A DNA stretch of 64,000 nucleotides, taken from the NCBI GenBank assembly GCA_905479495.1, contig CAJQMR010000016.1, forward strand, positions 1 to 64,000, read 5' to 3'. This document shows, piece by piece, positions 12,801 through 20,400 of the stretch (position 1 is the stretch's first letter; every line of letters begins with the position of its first letter). The stretch comes from an uncultured Anaerolineae bacterium (GTDB taxonomy: Bacteria > Chloroflexota > Anaerolineae > Promineifilales > Promineifilaceae). The notes beneath the pieces are model-generated. The model worked only from the letters and a program-made list of their open reading frames with translations, was not told the DNA's origin and made no database searches. The translations under genes were made by a program, and so were the position numbers.

Positions 12801-13456
12801 TGCAGCCATTCGCGCTGCCAGGTGGCAAAATCAGCGTACTGCACGGGTATTTTGGCCAGCGGCGATGGTTGGTTGGCCACTTTTGTCTGGTAGAGCGTGG
12901 CAATTTCGCGAATCAGGATGCCAATCGACCAGCCATCGGAAATGATGTGGTGCATGGTGAGCAGGAGAATGTGATCGTCATCTTGCAACTTTAGGAGCCT
13001 GGCGCGGAAAAGGGGGCCATTGGCCAGATCAAACGGCGCTTGTGCTTCGGCGTCGCTTTGCTGCTGGACGGCCGTTTCCTGTGACTCACCTTTTAAGTCG
13101 GTCAGGTCGGTGATGGGCAGCGGTGCGGTCATCTGTTGCTGGATTTGTTGTTGCGGACGGCCGTTTTGGGACACAATCTTGGTGCGCAAACTTTCATGCC
13201 GATCAACCACTGTTTGAATGCTGGCTTCCAGAGCCGGCAGGTTGAGATTACCTTGCAGGCGAACGGCCGTCCGCAAGTTGTAGGCAGCATTGGCGCTGTC
13301 CAGCTGGTGCAAAAACCACAATCGTTCCTGACCAAAGGAGAGAACGGCCGTTTTGTCTGGTTTTTTTGCCTTCTTTTCTTGCAGCAATTTTTGCAGTAAG
13401 GCGCGTTGTTCTTCTGCTGAAAGCCCTTCTAGATTGGCGGCTAGCGTTTTATCCAT
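3836..13456 (-). CDS. NRPS-C: three complete C-A-T modules
   Basis: A 3206-residue nonribosomal peptide synthetase. Module 1: C (MHHIISDGW near 168), A (YTSGSTG near 647), T (LGGHSLLA near 1026). Module 2: C (HHIISDG near 1213), A (near 1688), T (LGGDSISA near 2072). Module 3: C (YHHILLDGW near 2285), A (YTSGSSGQPKG near 2748), T (LGGHSLLI near 3148). Aligned by eye to GrsA, A1 and A2 both give D-I-L-Q-L-G-M-V-W-K, close to the published glycine code. A3 gives about D-T-E-D-I-G-T-I-V-K, whose two acidic pocket residues suggest a basic substrate such as lysine or beta-lysine. A1 and A2 are almost identical in DNA. The N-terminus is helical and lysine-rich, which could dock to the acidic tail of PKS-B; the C-terminus is acidic (DDDEIDLLL). 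No epimerase or thioesterase is present. Confidence 0.96.
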   Translation of the reverse strand: MDKTLAANLEGLSAEEQRALLQKLLQEKKAKKPDKTAVLSFGQERLWFLHQLDSANAAYNLRTAVRLQGNLNLPALEASIQTVVDRHESLRTKIVSQNGRPQQQIQQQMTAPLPITDLTDLKGESQETAVQQQSDAEAQAPFDLANGPLFRARLLKLQDDDHILLLTMHHIISDGWSIGILIREIATLYQTKVANQPSPLAKIPVQYADFATWQREWLQGETLEKQLAYWGEQLADTAVTDLPTDYPRPTVQTFAGARHYFTIAPDIANQFHQLTHAENATLFMGLLGAFNVLLHIYSRQTDISVGTPVAGRNRNQLESTIGLFINTLVMRNQIDPQASFRDLLKQIRQTTLNAFAHQDVPFEKLVEELHPPRDPSRTPFFQHLFILQNAPMQSVALPGVTLTTLQPNKASSLFDLTLTMWDDERSMRGYLEYNTDLFSDETMARFVTHFQQLMRHIGQQPDTPIAQLSALSPAEKSNMLVEWNATERPFPHHTLTQLFAQQAKKTAEKTAVSASDGNLTYAQLDAKSDQLAAYLRQFDIQPDTLIGLALPRDTTMLVAILGILKAGAAYLPIDPTYPDQRIQYMLDHAQAPLLITNSELVETLPANEAKSILIDTDWTQIEAAGSLAQDYSRLDDLAYVIYTSGSTGLPKGVQITHRNLANFLCTMQENPGISASDTLLAVTTLSFDIATLELYLPLISGARVLLSDQATTKDALLLLKQLEAEPVTMMQATPATWQMLLAAGWAGKAGLTILSGGEALPAALGKELLGRGTAVWNMYGPTETTVWSTCLQVTAEECETDGVVSIGRPIGNTDVYVLDDHLQPVPIGVTGNLYIGGKGVARGYLHQPDLTAERFPQHPFKPEERIYFTGDLARYRKDGSIDFLGRSDHQVKIRGFRIELGEIENSLQQHPDLAQAVVHPQGEQLVAYLIAKGEIQPDVATLRDHVQETLPAYMVPHRFLFLEEYPLTPNGKVDRKALPDPAKFALSADNYVPPRSPIEEALVTIWENLLNVPRVGIEDNFFELGGHSLLATQLVSRVRQTLNVELPLRSLFEAGTVAALAKLVTKAQDAPIAPRIQVVDSAAAKPLSFAQQRLWVLDQIEPNLTAYHIPAVIRLEGTLSVETLQVAFNELTARHASLRTTFAVNPEGDPIQVVHDDVSSEIPVTAVSETAVPEMLKEIVKRPFNLTSPPLLRVELLQIQPDNHLLVIVIHHIISDGWSMNILVQELATLYHAFNAGQPNPLPALPIQYPDFAAWQRNWLQGDVLEQQLAYWQQRLTGAPVTINLPTDFPRPTMQSYRGAIYRHDLPHDLSQHVIQFSRQANATPFMTLLATYQLLLARYSGQNDIVVGSPIANRNRSEVENLIGFFVNMLVLRTQIGNDDNFNTLLAQVRQHALDGYAHQDVPFEKLVDALSIPRDTSYSPVFQVAFILQNTPRSEIDLGEVKMSVVPAEGTTAKYDLTLTIMDAPNGYRLHWEYCTDLFSEESIARLATHFVYLLENVLTQPHQVVSELPLFSAEEQQKMLTEWNATKRPFPHHTLTQLFTQQAKKTAEKTAVSASDGNLTYAQLDAKSDQLAAYLHQFDIQPDTLIGLALPRDTTMLVAILGILKAGAAYLPIDPTYPDQRIQYMLDHAQAPLLITNSELVETLPANEAKSILIDADWAQIEIAEPLAQDFSRLDDLAYVIYTSGSTGLPKGVQITHRNLANFLRTMQEKPGISASDTLLAVTTLSFDIATLELYLPLISGARVLLADQATTKDALLLLKQLEAQPVTMMQATPATWQMLLAAGWEGKPNLKILSGGEALPVALARQLLERGTAVWNMYGPTETTVWSTCLQVTEEECETDGVVSIGKPIGNTDVYVLDDHLQPVPIGVTGNLYIGGKGVARGYLHQPDLTAERFPQHPFKPEERIYFTGDLARYRKDGSIDFLGRSDHQVKIRGFRIELGEIENSLQQHPALAQAVVHPQGEQLVAYLIAKGEAQPDVATLRDHVQETLPAYMVPHRFLFLAEYPLTPNGKVDRKALPSPDGTVLAGTKTYTAPRNEREQQLAGIWQTLLKVQQVGVHDNFFELGGDSISAIRFIAQAKEIGFVYRPSQLFQNQTVAELAALVKEETAVSPTPSQTQTLKDITDFSILADTPAAEPFLEHPEKIQHLYGLTPTQRAILFHTLYAPETGVYVEQNAFEMENLDADLYAQAWQQMLERHELLRTAFFWENIEEPLQMVVQEVPFPLTHLDWRGQTEAQQMAQLQELMATEQHKGFDLAQPPLLRLYVIQVDETRHFILVNYHHILLDGWSNVVIHLEVRAIYDALRSGETPDLPTPTPYRDYISWLHQQEEAAAKAYWQNYLANFEEATPIPIAEQMNQGVYGAVDDYAEQSMTLSAELGDALHKLLNEHKITYNNFMQAVWGIVLNRYSGEDDVLFGTVVHGRPAELPQFDRMVGLFINVLPVRLQFQKDDSVLSWLKHSHEEFIDQSQFAHNSLEQIQQWGGFPRERNLFHSLFINNNPATDNMPPPPTDSRPLFVQEKTNYALNFYLKPKEVWQISYDPTLFTAVSIKRMLTHVMQIVRHIVAQPEQRMADLTILPTTERNLLLETWNNWPSPVSKGSLVADLAAQAATQPNVAAVIDPDYGTLTYAELDETSSQLAAHLQQLGIQNGRIGLHLERSYHFPVCFWAILKSGNTYVPLDAKYPEQRLAFMIENAQLDAIISHSTLQAALPEVTQPVLLIDEIEAQLATAPALAAVDMAETTVILYTSGSSGQPKGVRLPHQALHTYARTAVDQFQLTPSDNVLQFASIGFDTSLEETGSAHLSGATLILRTEESLRSIQAFLNFCHSYQITVLDLPTAFWHTLTIEMQRDPSLQLPAGIRLIIIGGEKASPEHLATWRSVASDEVVLLNTYGPTETTIVATNCTIAGPDAVSCSELAPIGKPLPSTRVYVVDQYNQLAPVGVPGELLIAGPQLASGYVQLPEETAVKFIPDPFAEEGKVYRTGDRVRFLDDGILQFVGRTDRQIKLRGHRIEPETLEQLLNQHEDVADTAVTTQPDSQNNLQIVAYLIPKNGSVPDQQTLASYLRQQLPAYMIPATFVTVDSFPKTSNGKINYRALPTPTFQPQDSAHYEAPRTPIEATIADLFSQLTNVEKVGLYDNFFQLGGHSLLITQLASRIQSIFEVELSLRTLFEHPTVIDMALIVEEKMLEMVEALDDDEIDLLL
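7392..8884 (-). repeat. Duplicated A-domain DNA, copy 2 (module 2 of NRPS-C)
   Basis: This stretch of about 1.49 kb is nearly identical to 10521 to 12013, with a constant offset of 3129 bases and no insertions or deletions that I can see. It covers the whole adenylation domain, from the HHTLTQLF linker to the NGKVDRKALP motif. The flanking C and T domains are much more divergent. Confidence 0.9.
10521..12013 (-). repeat. Duplicated A-domain DNA, copy 1 (module 1 of NRPS-C)
   Basis: Partner of 7392 to 8884. Similarity falls away just outside both ends, which points to recent duplication or gene conversion of the A domain alone. Both copies keep the same glycine-like pocket code. Confidence 0.9.
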
Positions 13457-13476
13457 AACCTGAATTCCTAAAGCGT

Positions 13477-13526
13477 GATACGTGAAACGTGATTGAATGC
13501 TTCTCCTGCCTCACGTTTCACGCATC
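13477..13526. repeat. Inverted repeat between transporter-acylase and NRPS-C
   Basis: GATACGTGAAACGTGA at 13477 to 13492 pairs with TCACGTTTCACGCATC at 13511 to 13526, 16 positions with one mismatch and an 18-base loop. There is no T-run, so it looks more like a dispersed palindromic repeat than a terminator. It fills most of the 106-base gap. Confidence 0.65.
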
Positions 13527-13562
13527 AATTAATAGTTAAACTTGTAAACTTCCAAAGATAAA

Positions 13563-16500
13563 TTAATTCCCCGGCTGCAAAACCAGCGTCGATTCCTGCA
13601 CTGCTTCCACCTCGGCTTCGGTGAAGCTCATGGGGAACGGACTGCCTTCTTGCCACAGCTTGACCACATCTTCTCGGTGCGGACTGAGCAGGTTCATGTT
13701 TTGCCCGGTAGAACCCAGCATCACGGAGTTACTAAAGTCGTTTAGGTCCGTGATGTGCCGGGCGCTGGAGACAATCCACACTTTGAATGGGTTGGCCCAG
13801 TCGTACGAATTGGTATAGACAGAGAAGTTGCCGCCGCGCATGGGGTAAGTGTCAGAGTTGAAAATATTTTTCAAAACCGCAACTTGATTAAACGGTTGGT
13901 GGGGGAAAGTGACCGAATGTAGGCGGCCCCAATCCCAATTGGCAATATCATCTCCCTGTAGCTGGGTAAGCTGGACAACCGCTTCTGTAAAAGCTTGCTG
14001 AATGATGTCGTCCCGCGTTTCCACTTCTGGCGTGTTTTTATTGTCGAACCAGGGGTGATTCGGCTCGGCTAACATGTCGATGAGCATGGGCATTTGCTGG
14101 GTAGCGTGGCGCACGTAATGGCCGCTAATGTAAAGATTGGCTGTTTCAGGCCCTAACTCATCGGTGATAATGTCGGCCAAAAACCTTTGCTGCCACGCTT
14201 CATAAACGGATGTGCCCGCGCCTTCAATGTCCGTTTGCAGGTTCCAGTTCAGCAGAGCGTCCAGGGCCGCTTCCTCCAATGGGGTGTTGGCCTGAATCAC
14301 ATCCAGATAGGGCATGATTTGTACCGCTTGCGGTGAGTAAGTGTCTTCCTGAATCAAATCCATATCTGCCACGGAGAGAGGCGCGTATTCTTTCAGCAAA
14401 TATTCAATTTGTTGGGCACGGTAGCCCGGCGTGTAGCTGTCGCTGATGTAGTAGGGATACCCTTCTGGCTCAACGCGGTTGTTGGTCGAGAGCAAGAAGC
14501 CTTGTTCGGGGTTGTAGGCACTGGGCAGCTCTTCGTAGGGAATGTAGCCTTCCCATTCGTTTTCGCTTGTCCAGCCAGGTACCGGGAGACGGCCGTTTCC
14601 ATTCGGCCGTATCGGAATCTTGCCCACCGCCTGGTAACCTATGTTTCCTTCCCGATCTGCGTAAAAAATATTTTGTCCAGGCGTGTCCCACCCCGCCAGG
14701 GCATCCTGAAACTCGTCCCAGTTTGATGCCATATTGAGTTTAAGGATGGAAGTGAATAGCGTACTGCCTTCCTGCTGCACCCAGCGCAAAGCCAATGGGT
14801 GACCAAAAGAAGGATTCTCCAAAACATAGTTCATAATGGGGCCATGTGGGGTCACGTAAAAATCAACCGTTACCGGAGCGCCACCGCGCACCTCAATGGT
14901 TTGTTGGATGTGTTCCAGGTCCAGCCATTCCCCGTCATACTGGTACTGTGTGGGTTGTACTGTGTCATCCAGGCGTTCGATGTAGAAATCCTGGGCATCA
15001 GAGCCGAGATTGGTGATGCTCCAGCCAATGTCGGCATTGTGCCCGGTGATGATGCCAGGCACGCCGGGCAAGGTGAAGCCAACTACATCAAAGCGTCCCC
15101 CGTGCAGCCCTACGGCGTGCCAGATGGAAGGCATGGTCAGGCCAATATGAATGTCGTTGGCAACGATGGGCATCCCGGATTCGGTCATCGACCCATCCAC
15201 TACCCAACCGTTGCTGCCAATGCCATCCAGTGGTGTTCCATACACAGCATCTGCCTGCAACAGTGCCGTTAGATCAACTTTGTCGAATCCGGCGAAAGCA
15301 GCGGCGGTATCCTCGGGAACGGTAATCGGGGTGTCCTCGGCCGAATAGGGATACAGCAGGTTCATGCCCTCTTCACCCACCGCCGCAAATACTTGCATCC
15401 GAATCAGCTCCAGGCGGCGATTCCCGCTCAGCTGTAAAGAGATGGCATTGCCCCAAACCAGGGAATCAATGGGTGTCCACGGTTCGGGTTTAAATCTCAA
15501 GATTTTATATTCGACAGGCAAGGCATTTTTATTCTCTTCCAGGTAGGCGTTAATACCATCGGTATAGGCTTGCAAAATTTCTTTGGAGTCGGGGTCCATT
15601 TCTTCCCAGATGAGTTCGGCCGTTTCGCGCATGAGCATGTTGCGGTTAAACGTGTCTATAAAAACGGCTTGGCTACCTACAATTTCGGCCATACGGCCGC
15701 TTGGCGAACGGCGGAACACTTCCATCTGGAACATGCGATCCTGTGCGGTGGCAAACCCCTGGGCAAAAAACAGGTCATGTTCATTTTCGGCGTAAATTTG
15801 GACCGTGCCCCACTCGTCGCGCACAACCCGCACCTCTTCATTGAGACCAGGAAGCGCTAACGTGCCGTCTGTTTGTGGCAAAGCACGACGCAGCGAGATG
15901 TATATGTAGCTTGCCAGTACAATCACCAGCGCCACTAAAGCAAGCCCTATTCTTAAGCCCCACTTTTTACCGGATTTCATGTTTTCTCCTCTACTTTGTA
16001 AATTGGTTGTTTTTTGAGTTTGTGTGGTGGATACGGCCGTATCCACAGCTGCATCTGTTTCTTGTGCTTCGTCTGGAATGGCATCGGGAATTTCATCTTC
16101 AATCAGGCGCGTCCGGGGATGGGCAAAGACAAAGACCATAATGATTAAGTTGATAAATCCTGTTACGATAAGCAAAAAGCCAATGCCCCGTCCGCTGCCT
16201 ACGCCAATAATTTGCCCCACGCTGCTGGCCAAAACCCCATTCACTTCTAGCAGTGGTTGGAAAACGTAGTCAGACAGTGGCCCGGCCAAGATTTGGCCCA
16301 GCGGGAAAAACAGCGTGGCGGCAATGCGCACTGTGGCAAAAACGCGCCCCTGAATTTGTGTTGGCACCTTTTTTTGCCAGATGGTGATCAAAGAGGCATT
16401 GGCAATCTGCGAAAAGAACAGATAAAAGGCCGAGGCCAGGGCGATGAGTAGCGGGTTTGGCTGAAGCCCGCCCAGCAGTAGCAAGATGGCTCGCAGAAAG

Positions 16501-17408
16501 CCGAAGATAATAAAGCCATTCATCTTGCGTTTGGGGCCACCCCAGACACTCATGGTAATCGCGCCTAGCAAGGCACCCACCCCAGAAACGGCAAAAACCC
16601 AGCCTAACGTTTTGGCGTCGGCAAAGCTCAAAACGATAGGCGCAATGAGCACCACCACCATCCCTTGCGTAAAGTTAATCACCACAGAGAGCAGCAAGAG
16701 ATAATAAAAACCAAGCCGCTCACGAATGTATTGCCAGCCCATCTTGGCGTCTTCAATGTAGGAGGTTTTCTTGGGGGCAACGGCCGTTTCCTCAGCAATG
16801 TTTTCTCGTGCCGGGTTCGGGATGCGAATGCCCAACAAAACGATAGCGGCAAACATAAACGTCGCCAGATCGATTTGGGCAATACCCTTTAAGCCAATGG
16901 TGACGAGCAGCAGACCCGCCAGGAAGGGAGCCACAATACGGCTGGCAGCTGGCCCAATTTGCATCATGCCGTTGGCCCGACCTAGCTTTTCTTTGGGGAC
17001 TAGCAGCGCAACCGTGGCCTGGCTGGCCGGTTCCTGGATGGCTCCAAAGAGGGAAATAATGGCGACGGCGATGTAAATATGCCATGTTTGCAGCAGATCG
17101 GCGTTGACCAGAAGCAGAACGCCTAAGGTACTCAGCGCCGCCCCCAAGTCGCTGAAGAGCATTGTTTTTCGCCGGTCCCAACGGTCTACCCACACACCGG
17201 CAACGGGCGAAATGAGGACACCGGGCAGGCCATAAAAGAAGGTGATGAGGGCAAACTGGGTGACCGATGCCGTTTGCTCATAGGCCCAGACGCGCAGCGC
17301 AAAGCCTGTTAGCCCAGAACCGATGATAGAGATCATTTCGCCAAACCAGAGCGCATTAAAGACGTTTTGTTTGTATTTAGGCGTGAAGATTGCGGTTGCT
17401 CTGCTCAT
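13563..17408 (-). CDS. MFS exporter fused to penicillin-acylase-family hydrolase
   Basis: A 1281-residue two-part membrane protein. Residues 1 to about 440 are an MFS transporter of the EntS/MFS_3 type with many hydrophobic helices and the DRWDRRK loop after helix 2. After an acidic, Gln/Thr-rich linker, Met477 begins KSGKKWGLRIGLALVALVIV, a membrane anchor, then a penicillin/aculeacin/PvdQ-type Ntn acylase with the candidate self-cleavage serine in GIGSNGWVV near residue 731. Known relatives remove fatty-acyl groups from amines. With an FAAL-started lipopeptide this suggests export plus deacylation (prodrug activation) or self-protection; AHL cleavage is another possibility. The ATG follows the PKS-B stop by 3 bases, implying translational coupling. 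An excellent internal ribosome site (AGGAGAAAAC) precedes the ATG at 15980, so an 805-residue acylase could also be made separately. Confidence 0.9.
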   Translation of the reverse strand: MSRATAIFTPKYKQNVFNALWFGEMISIIGSGLTGFALRVWAYEQTASVTQFALITFFYGLPGVLISPVAGVWVDRWDRRKTMLFSDLGAALSTLGVLLLVNADLLQTWHIYIAVAIISLFGAIQEPASQATVALLVPKEKLGRANGMMQIGPAASRIVAPFLAGLLLVTIGLKGIAQIDLATFMFAAIVLLGIRIPNPARENIAEETAVAPKKTSYIEDAKMGWQYIRERLGFYYLLLLSVVINFTQGMVVVLIAPIVLSFADAKTLGWVFAVSGVGALLGAITMSVWGGPKRKMNGFIIFGFLRAILLLLGGLQPNPLLIALASAFYLFFSQIANASLITIWQKKVPTQIQGRVFATVRIAATLFFPLGQILAGPLSDYVFQPLLEVNGVLASSVGQIIGVGSGRGIGFLLIVTGFINLIIMVFVFAHPRTRLIEDEIPDAIPDEAQETDAAVDTAVSTTQTQKTTNLQSRGENMKSGKKWGLRIGLALVALVIVLASYIYISLRRALPQTDGTLALPGLNEEVRVVRDEWGTVQIYAENEHDLFFAQGFATAQDRMFQMEVFRRSPSGRMAEIVGSQAVFIDTFNRNMLMRETAELIWEEMDPDSKEILQAYTDGINAYLEENKNALPVEYKILRFKPEPWTPIDSLVWGNAISLQLSGNRRLELIRMQVFAAVGEEGMNLLYPYSAEDTPITVPEDTAAAFAGFDKVDLTALLQADAVYGTPLDGIGSNGWVVDGSMTESGMPIVANDIHIGLTMPSIWHAVGLHGGRFDVVGFTLPGVPGIITGHNADIGWSITNLGSDAQDFYIERLDDTVQPTQYQYDGEWLDLEHIQQTIEVRGGAPVTVDFYVTPHGPIMNYVLENPSFGHPLALRWVQQEGSTLFTSILKLNMASNWDEFQDALAGWDTPGQNIFYADREGNIGYQAVGKIPIRPNGNGRLPVPGWTSENEWEGYIPYEELPSAYNPEQGFLLSTNNRVEPEGYPYYISDSYTPGYRAQQIEYLLKEYAPLSVADMDLIQEDTYSPQAVQIMPYLDVIQANTPLEEAALDALLNWNLQTDIEGAGTSVYEAWQQRFLADIITDELGPETANLYISGHYVRHATQQMPMLIDMLAEPNHPWFDNKNTPEVETRDDIIQQAFTEAVVQLTQLQGDDIANWDWGRLHSVTFPHQPFNQVAVLKNIFNSDTYPMRGGNFSVYTNSYDWANPFKVWIVSSARHITDLNDFSNSVMLGSTGQNMNLLSPHREDVVKLWQEGSPFPMSFTEAEVEAVQESTLVLQPGN
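15978..15994 (-). promoter_or_regulatory. Internal ribosome-binding site and start for separate acylase
   Basis: On the minus strand AGAGGAGAAAAC lies directly before ATGAAATCC, in frame with the upstream transporter. A TAG in another frame overlaps the Shine-Dalgarno sequence, as would be expected had the transporter once ended there. This suggests that two cistrons were fused by an indel, or that both products are made. Confidence 0.6.
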
Positions 17409-17411
17409 ACC

Positions 17412-20400
17412 TTATTCCTGCTCTGCTTCTAAAAGTTGGCTTAACATGGCGGCCACGTCATCATCAGACAGGTCATCGACGTTGATGTCGGTGACGGCCG
17501 TTTCCGTTTCGGTTTGCTCTGTGGAGAGGAACGGCCGTTCCCCGCTTGGCGCTTCATAATTATCTGGCAGTTCATAGCCAAACTGCTCAGCCAGCTTTTT
17601 GGTGCTGGGGTCCAGACGGCGCGGCAGAGTAATCTCGCGCCATTTGTCTGCCAGCGTGGGGTCAATGCCCGTGTGTGTCAGGATGTTGGGATCACCAATG
17701 CCACCCATCATCCGCTCGCGACGGCCGTCGTAAGGCGTGATTAGTGCAGGCTCGTACGGCAGGTCCATCAGCGCGCACAGGTCTCGCATGATCCTTTCTG
17801 GCTCTTGGACCAAATCTTCGTAACGCACCAGGCGCTGCCGGGCCGGATCGACATCTTTTAGGAACGTGGTGAGGTTACGATTGGCCGTAGCCCAAATCGT
17901 CTCCGCCACGATGTATGGATCAGGGTTTGGCTCATCAAACAGGCTGGAGCTGAACTGCTGGTCCAGCCGCACATGCAAGAACGAGTCCATCATGGCATAC
18001 GGATGGCGCACCAGATGCACATAAATGGCATCGTCGAAGATTTGCTCGGCCCGGCGCAAGGTTTCCATGTCCATCGCATAAGGGGGTGTTTTGTCTACGA
18101 GGAGACGGCCGTCTGCCAAGCTTTGAATCCGGTTATACACATCAGGCACGGTGTGGTTTTCCGCCACCATGCGCTCAATTTCGGCCCAGCCTTCTTCTGG
18201 TTCCAGGTTAAGCAGTTCCACTAATGCCCAATGCAGCCCCTCGGCAGGCCAGGTGAAATCTTGGCCAAAGCTCACGTTTTTCTGCCACTCCTGCATGTCC
18301 TTGAAGAAAAGCAGCGATATTTCCGGTGGGCAGAAGATTTGCTTGTGCCCAGCCAGCATCACCCGGAACAATGTCGAGCCGGCGCGCGGGCTGGAGAGGA
18401 CAAACAGCATTCGCTTGTTTTTCTTGGTTGGCGGGGTGAACGGGGCGCGATTGTAGGTGTCGGCGCGGTGTTCTTTAATGCTGTAGGCGGAGAGTGGTTT
18501 TTGCGTGGCATAAGCGGGCAGGTTGGCCATGCGCTCTTGCTGCTGCCAGACAAATTGGGCTAGTTCCGGCAGCTTTGGCGTGCCTAAAATTTCATGCGGA
18601 TAAAACTGCACTTTCAGGTCGCGCTTCAGGTTCCACATCAGGTCAACGGCCGCCAGCTGCAAATCAAAGCCGGACAAATCGCCGTTGGCCGGAATTTCAT
18701 CTGATGAAATATTTAGCCCATTGGCGATTTTTTGGCGCAGATAGTTTTCGACGAGAGACGGCCGTTCCCCTGGAAACGCTTCTTTCAACTGTTCTAAAAT
18801 CGGTTTGTCAGAGGCTGCCCCACTGGCCAAGCCATCGGCAATGCCCTGGGCCACGCCCGCTGCGGTGGCATCGGCAAATAATTGCTGTAGGGAAAGCTCG
18901 ACGCCAAATTCATTGTGCAGCTGGTTGCGAAGTTGGGTAGCCAGCAAAGAATGCCCACCCAGGTCAAAGAAGTTGTCATCAACGCCGATTTTTTCGATGC
19001 CCAACACCTGCTGCCAAATGGTGACCACGCGTTCCTCAATTTCATTGCGCGGAGCCACGTACTCGTTCCACAAGTTGGGACGGTCGTACAAATTTTTGTC
19101 CGGCCCACTCGCTTTTTTCTGCCGTTCGGTGATGCGCTGGGGCAGATTAGCGGTGGAGATGAGGAGGATGTCGTGAACGGCCGTAGCCACCGCCCGCTGC
19201 AACACGGCAAACCCTTCATGTCGATCCAAGGCTAACTGGTTCAACTCGCCCAAAACCGGCATCCCTTCGCTTTGTTCAAAGGCCCAGACATCCCAGTTGA
19301 GCGCCAGCCAGGGGAAGGCGCTGTCCCGATTGAAGCGGCGTACCAGGGCATTGGCGCTGTGAGCCGCAGCGGTAAAGGCGGCAAACCCCACGCCGCCCAA
19401 CACCGTGGACAGCGCAGAACTGACCACACAGAATTCCAGCGGCATGTCGGCGATAATCTCCGCCAGCACCTCCAGACTGGTTTGTTTAGTGCGGAAGAAA
19501 ATCTCACTTTTGGCCGGATTAATTTCGGCGATGGCCTGGAAGGCTTGCTGCCCGGCCACGGTGGGGGAATGAATCACCCCGGTCAGCGGCCCGAGCGTTT
19601 CGACGCCCTGAGCAATCGCTTTTTCCAGCGCGGCCTTATCGGTTAAATCAGCCTGTAACGCGACGACTTTGCTCCCGGCTGTTTCTAGCTCGGCAAGCTG
19701 GGTGTCGTTGGTCGGATGGGCATCAATCAGCAGCAAGTTAGCTGCTGTTTGTTCTGCCAGGGTGCGGGCGATGTCGTAGCCGATGTCGGTCAGGCCGCCC
19801 GTGATAAGGATGGTGCCGTTGGGTTGGAATACGGCCGTCTCGTTTTCCGGCAGCGGCGCGGGCAGAACCATCTGCACCCAGCGCTTGCGTCCCCGCAAAG
19901 CCACCAGGGGTGTCAGGCTTTCGGCCACGCAGTCGGCGAGAAGTAGATTGCTGGTTATTTCCCTTTGCGTCTTTGCGTCTTTGCGTGAGCTTATCTGTGT
20001 AGTCACATCAATTATTTGGGTAGTGACGTGGCTGTATTCCTGGGGAATGGTTTGGCTTAGACCCGAGAGCGCTGCTTGTTCTGGCGGCAATGCTTCCAGG
20101 TCGGTCACGGCGCACGCTTCTTGGGTGATGATGTGCAATCGGACTGGCTCGGAAGCTGCGCCAACCGCTTTAGCCAGATTTGCCAGGGCATAAAAGGGCG
20201 TTGCTAGCGTCAGCCCCCACAAAAAGAGGATATGCTGCGGCGGGGCAGGCATAGCGTCTAAAAGTTGGCTGTATTGGGCTTCGTCTGCTGGGTCGAGCGT
20301 GAAGTGGGTAGCGTTGGCTTGCTGCCACATTTTGCCGGACTGTACCAGGGTTACTGGCTGCCCGGCACTTTCCAATTGAGCCGCAATCTGTGTGCCGAGT

